Positions 1 through 6,198 of a stretch of DNA of 12,206 nucleotides are shown here, one piece after another (within the stretch, counting starts at the first letter, position 1; each line of letters opens with the position of its first letter). A program made the translations under genes and the position numbers. The DNA is from an uncultured Bacillota bacterium (GTDB lineage: Bacteria > Bacillota > Clostridia > Lachnospirales > Lachnospiraceae), in the NCBI GenBank assembly GCA_905200905.1, contig CAJKMA010000073.1:1-12206 (forward strand), read 5' to 3'. The notes beneath the pieces were generated by a model, which worked only from the letters and a program-made list of their open reading frames with translations, was not told the origin of the DNA and did not search any database.

Positions 1-25
1 ACCCTTGTATGTATAAGTTTTTTAC

Positions 26-1408
26 TTACTGAACAATACGTCTAACTGCAATATAATTTTTGTATAAAGCATTTGCTGTATATTTAATACCACCCTTTGG
101 ATATGGAGCGCTGTTAGAAGCATGCACAATACCGCCATCTCCAGTAAGAATAGCTACATGTCCAGGATATACAATGATATCACCAGCTCGTGCTTCAGAA
201 TAGCTGATTCCAACTCCTGAATAAGCCTGAGCATCACTTACTCTTGGTAAACTGTAACCAAAATGAGCAAATACCTGCTGTGTAAATCCAGAACAGTCAA
301 TACCATTTGTTAAGCTGTTTCCACCATAAACATATGGATTTCCAATAAACTGCATTGCATACGCTACAACCGCAGCACCTGTTCCACTATTATAAGAAGG
401 TGCACTTGGTTTTGATGGTGCAGTTGTATTGCTACTTCCTGCATTGCTGGAAGAACCGCTATTACCTGTGTTTCCACTGTTATTGTTAGCAGAACCACCA
501 CCATTGTTTACGCTTCCACTATTATTGTTAGAAGATGTACCACCATTGTTTGGTTTCACACTATTATTAGAACTGCTGTTTCCACCTGTAATTGCACTTC
601 CACCTGTGGAACCGCCATTGTTCTGATTATTCTGATTCTGCTGCTGCTTGGCTGCTTCTTCTGCTGCTTTAGCTGCTGCAGCTTCTTCTTGCTGAATTTT
701 CTTCAGCTCAGCGTTCTGCTGCTGAATTAACTGTTTATACTGCTCTGCCTGTGCTTTTGCATTAGCAATCTGTGTTTCATAGTCAGATGCTGTTGATTTC
801 AGTTCTGCAACTTTTGTTTCCAGACTTGCTTTTACGCCTTCCTGTTCACTCTTGGAAGTCTCTAAATCATGTTTTTCATTTTCCAGCTGTTCTTCTAAAT
901 CTTTGACTTCCTGAACGATTGCCTTCATCTCTTTCAGTTCGTCTCTATCGTACTGGTACATTTTCTCAGTGTTTTCAGCTTTAGAAAGCATAGTAGCAAG
1001 GCTGTCAGATTCTAATAAAATCTGTGCCCATGTATCGCTTCCACCGTTTTCATACATATACTGAATTCTCTTCTTCATTGCTTCATATTGTTCGTCACGG
1101 TCAGCTTCTGCCTGTACCAGCTCTTCTTTTGTTTCCTTAATATCTGCTTCTTTGTCTACAATTTCGTCTGCTAATAATTCAATCTGTGTCATAGCATCAA
1201 CGATCTGCTGCTGTGTAGTACTGATTTGTCCCATCAGGGCCTGCTTTTTGCTCTCCAAGCTACTTGCCTGTGCCTGTGCTGCAGAAAGTTTACTCTGTGT
1301 TGCGGATTTCTGAGCCTGTACCTCATCTTTTCTTGCTGCTGAAACAGGAAGAACCTGTGCTGCAGTCATAGCAAATATCAGTGACAGACATACTAATCTT
1401 TTTTTCAT
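26..1408 (-). CDS. Secreted NlpC/P60 (C40) peptidoglycan endopeptidase with coiled-coil N-terminus
   Basis: The 460-residue product is probably a DL-endopeptidase that cuts peptide stems of peptidoglycan outside the cell, of the CwlO/PcsB-like architecture used in growth and daughter-cell separation. Residues 1-25 are a signal peptide (Lys-Lys-Arg, hydrophobic core, cleavage near Val-Ser-Ala-Ala). Residues about 30-255 are Gln/Glu/Lys/Ala-rich and read as a long coiled coil. Residues about 258-345 are a low-complexity Asn/Ser/Gly/Thr linker. The C-terminal 110 residues are the NlpC/P60 domain with Cys372 in GIDCSGF, His417 in PGHVAI and His429 in IVHASN as the expected catalytic triad. The ATG at 1408 has AAAGG 11 bases upstream; a nearer GAGAGG is too close to be the main site. 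It is transcribed alone in this window from the promoter at 1497-1525. By family analogy the coiled coil may interact with an FtsEX-like partner; no such gene is in the window. Confidence 0.93.
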   Translation of the reverse strand: MKKRLVCLSLIFAMTAAQVLPVSAARKDEVQAQKSATQSKLSAAQAQASSLESKKQALMGQISTTQQQIVDAMTQIELLADEIVDKEADIKETKEELVQAEADRDEQYEAMKKRIQYMYENGGSDTWAQILLESDSLATMLSKAENTEKMYQYDRDELKEMKAIVQEVKDLEEQLENEKHDLETSKSEQEGVKASLETKVAELKSTASDYETQIANAKAQAEQYKQLIQQQNAELKKIQQEEAAAAKAAEEAAKQQQNQNNQNNGGSTGGSAITGGNSSSNNSVKPNNGGTSSNNNSGSVNNGGGSANNNSGNTGNSGSSSNAGSSNTTAPSKPSAPSYNSGTGAAVVAYAMQFIGNPYVYGGNSLTNGIDCSGFTQQVFAHFGYSLPRVSDAQAYSGVGISYSEARAGDIIVYPGHVAILTGDGGIVHASNSAPYPKGGIKYTANALYKNYIAVRRIVQ

Positions 1409-1496
1409 ACCTCTCTGTACCTTTCCATTACATTAATACTATGTTGAAATAATTAATTTCTGTAACAATTTCGAAATAATTTTAAACTTCCTGTAT

Positions 1497-1525
1497 ATAG
1501 TACCATAATTTTTTCCTATTTGCAA
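1497..1525 (-). promoter_or_regulatory. Sigma-A-type promoter of the NlpC/P60 gene
   Basis: Read on the minus strand, TTGCAA (1520-1525) is separated by 17 bases from TACTAT (1497-1502), and a TGG directly before the hexamer makes an extended -10. Start of transcription would be near 1490, giving a leader of about 80 bases. The match is 4 of 6 in each hexamer, so this rests on spacing, the TG extension and position. Confidence 0.5.
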
Positions 1526-1562
1526 GTCTGAACCCTATTTTTTTCATTTTTTTCTTAAAATC

Positions 1563-1662
1563 CTGTTAATAAAATCGAGATTTTTTCTTTAAAACACCAG
1601 ATTTTTCAAGTGTTTTAAGGAAAATCTCCTGTTTTTTTCAGGCTCTGCATTTTTCTTAACAG
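1563..1662 (+). other. Nested hairpin with T7 tract in the divergent intergenic region
   Basis: An imperfect stem pairs 1577-1597 with 1610-1628: GAGATTTT with AAAATCTC, a two-base TT bulge, then an 11-pair segment ending AAAACAC/GTGTTTT with one G-T wobble. The loop is 12 bases. Three bases after the stem comes a run of seven T (1632-1638), as in a rightward intrinsic terminator. An outer CTGTTAA (1563-1569) can pair with TTAACAG (1656-1662). The loop copy AGATTTTTC (1599-1607) could compete for GGAAAATCT (1619-1627). The structure lies outside both predicted leaders, between the -35 of the leftward promoter and the rightward promoter, so what it terminates is unclear. It may insulate the two promoters or end a short unannotated transcript. 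Confidence 0.45.
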
Positions 1663-1697
1663 TTCTGGAAAATTCTCTTCGTTTTTCCCTTTGTTTA

Positions 1698-1706
1698 TGG
1701 TATGAT
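1698..1706 (+). promoter_or_regulatory. Extended -10 promoter of the PsiE-family gene
   Basis: TGG followed by TATGAT (1701-1706) is a good extended -10. No convincing -35 is found at 17-18 bases (TTCGTT at best). Transcription would begin near 1713, leaving a leader of about 85 bases before the TTG start at 1799. No Pho box could be recognised by eye. Confidence 0.45.
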
Positions 1707-1798
1707 AGGGGTACTAACAAGGTCTTTTTTCAACATAAAGTTTTAAATTGTTACAAAATCTTTTCATAAATCCATTACGGAAAGGAGGAACTGCGCTT

Positions 1799-2203
1799 TT
1801 GAAACGCAAATTAAATGAGATAATTTATACCATATCCCGCTATACGGAAATTGTATTATCTGCAGTAATGCTTCTGGTAATCATTACACTAATCGTTCCC
1901 ATGCTGTACAATTTCCTGCGAATCCCGCTTTTGAATATAACTCCAGAACAATTTACAGAGTTTCTTGGAAATGCCCTGACCCTGCTCATTGGCGTGGAAT
2001 TTGTAAAAATGTTGGCAAAACATACTGCCGAGAATCTTCTAGAAGTGCTTATGTTCGCCATTGCCCGACAAATGGTTGTAGAACATCTGAACATGACCGA
2101 AACCCTCATTGGTGTTATAGCCATTGGCATTATCTTCACTGTACGCAAATATCTGCTGCTGAAAAACTCTAATGATAAAGAAAAGACCTACGATAAGTTA
2201 TAA
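1799..2203 (+). CDS. PsiE-family small membrane protein, TTG start
   Basis: The 134-residue product is a small integral membrane protein resembling the phosphate-starvation-inducible PsiE family, whose biochemical role is not established. A basic N-terminus (KRKLNEI) is followed by hydrophobic segments at about residues 17-39, 55-72 and 102-118, with a further partly hydrophobic helix at about 78-96, and a charged C-terminal tail rich in Lys, Asp and Glu. The start is TTG at 1799, chosen because AAAGGAGG (1781-1788) lies at normal distance; the in-frame TTG at 1748 has no ribosome binding site. It is monocistronic and converges on the HisD-like gene. Family assignment is by overall appearance and length, so the specific function, including any phosphate response in this organism, is inference. 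Confidence 0.75.
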   Translation: MKRKLNEIIYTISRYTEIVLSAVMLLVIITLIVPMLYNFLRIPLLNITPEQFTEFLGNALTLLIGVEFVKMLAKHTAENLLEVLMFAIARQMVVEHLNMTETLIGVIAIGIIFTVRKYLLLKNSNDKEKTYDKL

Positions 2204-2218
2204 AAACATCTGAAATAA

Positions 2219-2242
2219 GGCTCTACCTATGAAAGTAGAGCC
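2219..2242. terminator. Shared terminator between convergent PsiE-family and HisD-like genes
   Basis: A perfect 8-bp stem GGCTCTAC (2219-2226) / GTAGAGCC (2235-2242) with an 8-base loop sits in the 46-base gap between the two stops. The leftward side is followed by TTATTT, a fair U-tract for the HisD-like gene; the rightward side is less T-rich, so it may serve the minus strand better. Confidence 0.7.
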
Positions 2243-2249
2243 TCAAAAT

Positions 2250-3515
2250 TTACCTTTTCATCCTCACTTCAGCTGCCTGTGCGTGTCCCATAAGACCCTC
2301 TCCCCTGGCCATTCTGGATACTAAAGGTGCCAAATTTTGCATGGCATCCTTTGTCATATGCTGATACGTACAGGTCTTCAAAAACGTACCAACCCACACA
2401 CCGCCTGTATATCTGGCCGCCCGCAGGGTGGGAAGGGTGTGGTTGGTTCCAGAAGCATAGTCCCCAAATACTTCTGCTGTGTTTTCTCCCATAAAGAGGG
2501 AACCATAGTTATAGAGCATCTCAGACACTTCTTCTGGATTCCTAAGGTTTAATTCCAAATGCTCTGGCGCATACTCATTCGCCAATTGTACCGCCTCTTC
2601 CAAAGAATTCACGAAAATCACCTCACCATAAACTTCCCATGATTTTCTGGCAATTTCCCTAGTCTCAAGCTCCAACAATTCTTTCTCAACTGCTTCTATC
2701 ACTTCTTTTCCAAATTCTTCTTCTGTAGTAATCAGAATGCCTTTGGCATTGGGATCATGTTCTGACTGTGCTAATAAATCTGCTGCTACAATCTCCGGTG
2801 TCCCACTTCCGTCTGCAATAATCAACACTTCGCTGGGACCTGCTACAAAATCAATTCCTACCTGACCGTAACACTGCCGTTTTGCTTCCGTAACAAAACG
2901 ATTACCAGGCCCCACAATCATATCAACTGGTTTGATTTCCTGGGTTCCATAAGAAAATGCTGCAATGGACTGTGCACCTCCTACTGCATAAATTTCATCT
3001 GCTCCTGCAATATCCATGGCCACTAAAGTCTTGGGATTGATTCTATTCGTTCCTTTCATAACTGGAGAGCAGGCTGTCACTCGCTCTACGCCTGCTGTTT
3101 TCGCTGGGATTATTAACATCAGAGCTGTAGAATACAAAGGATAATTTCCTCCCGGTACATAACAGCAACAGGATTTTACAGGAATAATCCTGTGTCCTAA
3201 GAAAATCCCCTGCACCGGACTGAACTTTTCCAATGGTCTTACGGTTTCTTTTTGTGCTTTGGCAAATGCCCTGATATTGGCTGCCGCTGCCTTTAAATCT
3301 TCAATCTCCTGTGCAGTAAGCTGGCTGTATGCCTCCTGAATTTCTTCTTTGCTCACGCGCAATGTTTCCCTGGTACAGCCGTCAAATTTCAGACTATATT
3401 CTTTTAAAGCAATATCCTTTTTCTCTCTTACATAATCAATCATCTCTTCCACTGTTTTTGTAAGGTTTCTTCTATCTTCTTCTGTCCGCTGACAGGATTT
3501 TTTCATGATTTTCAT
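2250..3515 (-). CDS. Histidinol dehydrogenase-family NAD-dependent dehydrogenase, HpsN-like variant
   Basis: The 421-residue product is full length for the HisD family, zinc-dependent enzymes that oxidise an alcohol with NAD. All core residues align by spacing: zinc ligands Gln250, His253, Asp352, His411; catalytic Glu318-His319; His359 in GTNHTLPT; Glu406. Outside these, signatures differ from biosynthetic HisD and match the sulfopropanediol 3-dehydrogenase (HpsN) branch as I recall it: LGHRIIPV (106-113), CYVPGGNYP (118-126), FVTEAKRQ (207-214) and RYTGGVWVGTFLKT (368-381). No other histidine gene is nearby. I infer a catabolic or unknown alcohol substrate rather than histidinol; automatic pipelines will probably label it hisD. 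A Cys-Cys-Cys run at 116-118 is unusual. The ATG at 3515 has AGGAG (3526-3530) 10 bases upstream; a second ATG three codons in has a poorer position. The divergent MerR-type gene probably controls it. Confidence 0.85.
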   Translation of the reverse strand: MKIMKKSCQRTEEDRRNLTKTVEEMIDYVREKKDIALKEYSLKFDGCTRETLRVSKEEIQEAYSQLTAQEIEDLKAAAANIRAFAKAQKETVRPLEKFSPVQGIFLGHRIIPVKSCCCYVPGGNYPLYSTALMLIIPAKTAGVERVTACSPVMKGTNRINPKTLVAMDIAGADEIYAVGGAQSIAAFSYGTQEIKPVDMIVGPGNRFVTEAKRQCYGQVGIDFVAGPSEVLIIADGSGTPEIVAADLLAQSEHDPNAKGILITTEEEFGKEVIEAVEKELLELETREIARKSWEVYGEVIFVNSLEEAVQLANEYAPEHLELNLRNPEEVSEMLYNYGSLFMGENTAEVFGDYASGTNHTLPTLRAARYTGGVWVGTFLKTCTYQHMTKDAMQNLAPLVSRMARGEGLMGHAQAAEVRMKR

Positions 3516-3547
3516 ATGCTTCTTTCTCCTTATTTTTTATTTCTGCC

Positions 3548-3578
3548 ATTGTAGAATATGGAGTCTAGCCCGTGTCAA
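3548..3578 (-). promoter_or_regulatory. MerR-style promoter (19-bp spacer) of the HisD-like gene
   Basis: On the minus strand a perfect TTGACA (3573-3578) and TACAAT (3548-3553, one mismatch to consensus) are 19 bases apart rather than 17. This overlong spacer is the hallmark of promoters activated by MerR-family regulators through DNA distortion. The spacer holds GGAGTCTAGCCC (3560-3571, plus strand), which matches 9 of 12 bases of the palindrome core GGAGTATACTCC found before the divergent MerR-type gene. Expected transcript start is near 3541, about 25 bases before the ATG. Confidence 0.65.
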
Positions 3579-3608
3579 CCTGCCTTTTTCTAAAAATCCC
3601 CAAAAAAC

Positions 3609-3624
3609 CTGGAGTATACTCCAG
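3609..3624. promoter_or_regulatory. Perfect 16-bp palindromic operator before the MerR-type gene
   Basis: CTGGAGTATACTCCAG is a perfect inverted repeat directly upstream of a -10-like TATGAT (3628-3633) for the regulator gene. No good -35 accompanies it, and the palindrome occupies the spacer and -35 zone, suggesting autoregulation. Its centre is 51 bp from the centre of the degenerate copy in the dehydrogenase promoter. Confidence 0.65.
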
Positions 3625-3659
3625 ATTTATGATAGGATAAAAAACAGGAGGTGCTTCAT

Positions 3660-4898
3660 ATGCGAATCGGAAAAGTATCGGAACTATATCATATTTCTGT
3701 CGACAATCTATATTATTATATCAAATACGGCCTTCTGGTTCCTCCAAGACCAAAGGGACAATATGTCTTTGACCAGGCTACCCTTAAGGATTTGGAATGG
3801 ATTCTGGAATTAAAGGAGCTAGATTTTTCTCTTCGAGAAATTCACATTATCCTCTCCTTGAAGCGTATCTCTGGTTTGGCAGACCCCCAGGATGTGGAAG
3901 AATTAAAGGCTATCTATACTGGAAAACGTGATTTCTGTCTTCAGGAAATTCAGCAAAAACAAAAAATCATTGGGCATCTGGAAGAAAAAATCAAAGAACT
4001 TGACCAACATCCTGTTTCTGCTGCCTTGAAAACAGGAGTTCCCCTGTCCATGCTATCGCTTCTTTGTTGCCCTGTATGCAAGGGCTCCCTATCTCTTACC
4101 GATGTGGAAATGGATCAACGTTTTCTCTACCATGGTACTCTTGGATGCTCCTGCGGCTATGAAGCAGTCATTGATAAGGGAATTCTCATGACCCCTAATA
4201 AGAATACTAATCTTCAGGACACCCCTGATGTAACCAGAGAATTATATAAAGACCTTCCACCTCAATTAATTACCATGTTTCAGCGCTCCTACAACTGGAT
4301 GCTGGAACATATGGAGCAGATAAATCTTCATCACAAGGTCATTGCAGAAACCTACATCAACGCCTGGTTTTTCATGCACAATCACCTGGAATACCTGCCT
4401 GCGGACAGTCATTATCTGGTCATTGACAAATATCCGGAAACCTTATTAATGTATAAACATCTCATTGAAAAACAACGCCCAGATTTGGATATCCTGTACC
4501 TGGCAGACAGCAGTACCACCTTTCCTTTAAAGGCAGAATGTATTGACTTGCATTTAGATTTTTTTGCAGTAAATGAACATAATTTTTACCACCCTACTTT
4601 TTTATATCAACAACTGCGTCCTTATTTAGGTCCTCAGGCAGACGTAATCGGCACGTATTTTTATTTTGAGCATGCACCAAAATCCATGAAACAGTTACTT
4701 GCTATGTATCCGGAAAGTTTCTACCAGAACTTTCAAAATTCTTATTTCCATAATGAATTGAAGAAAAGTGGATTTCAACTACTTTCAGAAGAAGATTGTG
4801 GCTTTACCACAGATTCAGGAAACAATCTGGGGTTTGGATTCCATGTAAAAGGTGAAAAAATGCACCTTCTTCCTTATCACGGAAAAAGGTGCAAATAA
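3660..4898 (+). CDS. MerR-family regulator fused to zinc ribbon and methyltransferase-like domain
   Basis: The 412-residue product starts with a MerR-type winged helix-turn-helix (residues 1-70: MRIGKVSELYHIS, then YYYIKYGLL, as in families where this wing segment reads YYDxxGLL). A dimerisation-type coiled coil covers about 75-117. Residues 137-165 form a zinc ribbon, Cys137-x2-Cys140 and Cys163-x-Cys165, followed by YEAVIDKGIL, like the ribbon that precedes the methyltransferase in RlmA-type proteins. The remainder (about 190-400) resembles a class I methyltransferase in its later strands (LVIDKYPETL at 253-262; LYLADSSTTFPL at 279-290; CIDLHLDFFAV at 294-304), but the Gly-rich SAM loop is not visible. 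I infer a ligand-sensing role for the C-terminus rather than catalysis. The ATG at 3660 follows AGGAGG (3646-3651) by 8 bases; the in-frame GTG at 3651 is inside that site. It probably regulates itself and the divergent dehydrogenase. Confidence 0.82.
   Translation: MRIGKVSELYHISVDNLYYYIKYGLLVPPRPKGQYVFDQATLKDLEWILELKELDFSLREIHIILSLKRISGLADPQDVEELKAIYTGKRDFCLQEIQQKQKIIGHLEEKIKELDQHPVSAALKTGVPLSMLSLLCCPVCKGSLSLTDVEMDQRFLYHGTLGCSCGYEAVIDKGILMTPNKNTNLQDTPDVTRELYKDLPPQLITMFQRSYNWMLEHMEQINLHHKVIAETYINAWFFMHNHLEYLPADSHYLVIDKYPETLLMYKHLIEKQRPDLDILYLADSSTTFPLKAECIDLHLDFFAVNEHNFYHPTFLYQQLRPYLGPQADVIGTYFYFEHAPKSMKQLLAMYPESFYQNFQNSYFHNELKKSGFQLLSEEDCGFTTDSGNNLGFGFHVKGEKMHLLPYHGKRCK
4861..4893. terminator. 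Bidirectional terminator overlapping the regulator's last codons
   Basis: TGCACCTTCTTCC (4861-4873) pairs with GGAAAAAGGTGCA (4881-4893) as a 13-bp stem with one mismatch and a 7-base loop. Rightward it is followed by AATAATTTTT; leftward by TTTTTT. It encodes the last residues of the MerR-type protein and lies directly beyond the stop of the M18 gene, so it can end both convergent transcripts. Confidence 0.8.
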
Positions 4899-4901
4899 TT
4901 T

Positions 4902-6170
4902 TTAAGCAAAAAGTTTTTTTGCTGCTTCTATTAAATAATAAGTATCTTTCACTCCTGCTGTTTCATATGGGGAGTGCATAGCCAAAAGCGGAAGGCCAAC
5001 ATCAACACTGTTTAGCGCTACTTTTGTATTTGAAATATTTCCAAGGGTAGAACCACCTGGAACATCAGAGTGGTTGGTAAAGGTCTGATATGGTACTTCT
5101 GCTTGTTTACATAAATCTTTAAACATGGCTGCTGATACAGCATCTGTACAATACTTCTGGTTTCCGGAATATTTAATCACAATTCCCTGATTCAGCACCG
5201 GACGGTTTACAGGGTCTGCTTTTTCTGTATAATTCGGATGCAATGCATGTCCATTGTCCGCAGATACCATGAAACTATCTGCAAGAGCTCTTAAATAATC
5301 TTCATAATCCATGCCAAGGCTTCGTGTCATGCGTACTAACACATCATACAAGAAAGTGGACGCTGCACCCTGTTTCGTACTACTTCCTACCTCTTCATTG
5401 TCCAGCACACAGTGTACTGCCACATGCTCTTTTTTCTCTCCGCCCAAGAAACCTTTTAAAGAAGCAAAGGCACACTGCAGATCATCCAATCTTCCCACAG
5501 ATAAAAATTCTTCCTGCGCGCCCCAGATGCTTCCCTTCTGTCTGTTATACAGAAACAAGTCGTGTCCCAGAATATCTTCTGCTTTTACACCTACATTCTG
5601 CGCTACTGTATCCATGAAGGTATCTTTTGCACTGATTTCTCCAAACAATGGTAACATATCCTTTTGAGCGCTGTACTGATATCCATCATTAATTTGGCGA
5701 CTCATATGGATAGCCAGATTGGGAATCATGAGAAGATCTCTGTCAATATCCACCAGCTTTGTAACAAAAGCATTGTTTTCTTTCACCACAACTCGTCCAG
5801 CCACGGAAAGAGGACGGTCAAACCATGGTGCGCAAATCATACCGCCATAACGCTCCACATTCAGCTTTACATACTTGTTTTCCACCGTCATCTCTGGATG
5901 ATCTTTAATTTTAAAAGTAGGAGAATCACTGTGGCTTGCCATAATACGAAACCCCTTCCATTCTCCCTTGGGCACAGAAAAGGCAATGAGTGCAGAATCA
6001 TTTCTGGTCACAAAATAGTTCCCGCCTTTTTCTACAGTCCACTTTTCATTTTCTTTTAATTCTTGGTATCCTTCTTGTTCTAAAAGTTCCTTCATGGTTG
6101 CTACTGCCTGGAAACAGGTAGGGCTTTTTTCAATAAATGTAATTAATTCCTTTGCTGTCTGCTGAAACAT
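4902..6170 (-). CDS. M18-family aminopeptidase
   Basis: The 422-residue product is a full-length cytoplasmic M18 metallopeptidase (aspartyl-aminopeptidase family), a two-metal enzyme that removes N-terminal residues from peptides and usually forms large oligomers. Expected metal and catalytic residues are present in order: His80 in ASHSDSP, Asp229 in GRLDD, Glu259 (general base) and Glu260 in DNEEVGS, Asp305 in SADNGH, and His399 in AMHSPYE; GGSTLGN (372-378) is also typical. Preference for acidic residues is a family property and not proved here. The ATG at 6170 has AGAGG (6179-6183) 8 bases upstream. The gene begins 28 bases after the molybdenum subunit gene on the same strand, with no clear promoter between, so it probably shares the xdh transcript. 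Its stop is three bases from the stop of the convergent regulator gene. Confidence 0.92.
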   Translation of the reverse strand: MFQQTAKELITFIEKSPTCFQAVATMKELLEQEGYQELKENEKWTVEKGGNYFVTRNDSALIAFSVPKGEWKGFRIMASHSDSPTFKIKDHPEMTVENKYVKLNVERYGGMICAPWFDRPLSVAGRVVVKENNAFVTKLVDIDRDLLMIPNLAIHMSRQINDGYQYSAQKDMLPLFGEISAKDTFMDTVAQNVGVKAEDILGHDLFLYNRQKGSIWGAQEEFLSVGRLDDLQCAFASLKGFLGGEKKEHVAVHCVLDNEEVGSSTKQGAASTFLYDVLVRMTRSLGMDYEDYLRALADSFMVSADNGHALHPNYTEKADPVNRPVLNQGIVIKYSGNQKYCTDAVSAAMFKDLCKQAEVPYQTFTNHSDVPGGSTLGNISNTKVALNSVDVGLPLLAMHSPYETAGVKDTYYLIEAAKKLFA

Positions 6171-6198
6171 GTTCTTTGCCTCTTTTCTATAATGTTTT

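Noticed and set aside
429..626. 65-residue plus-strand ORF rich in Leu and Pro
   Set aside because: It is the antisense of the Asn/Ser/Gly linker of the NlpC/P60 gene; its composition simply mirrors that low-complexity stretch.
1461..1477. WalR-like box (TGTAAC, five bases, CGAAAT) near the NlpC/P60 gene
   Set aside because: The first half fits the known direct-repeat consensus but the second matches only weakly, and such AT-rich matches occur by chance.
1748..1798. Upstream TTG start for the PsiE-family gene
   Set aside because: No Shine-Dalgarno sequence precedes it, whereas AAAGGAGG at 1781-1788 serves the TTG at 1799.
2250..3515. Reading the HisD-like gene as evidence of a histidine biosynthesis operon
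   Set aside because: No other his gene is present and several signatures depart from biosynthetic HisD.
3651..3659. GTG start three codons upstream for the MerR-type gene
   Set aside because: The codon overlaps the AGGAGG that serves the ATG at 3660, and MerR proteins usually begin directly with the MRIGKV-type segment.
5311..6059. Plus-strand ORFs opposite the M18 aminopeptidase
   Set aside because: They are antisense shadows without ribosome binding sites, and the minus-strand gene has all expected catalytic residues.
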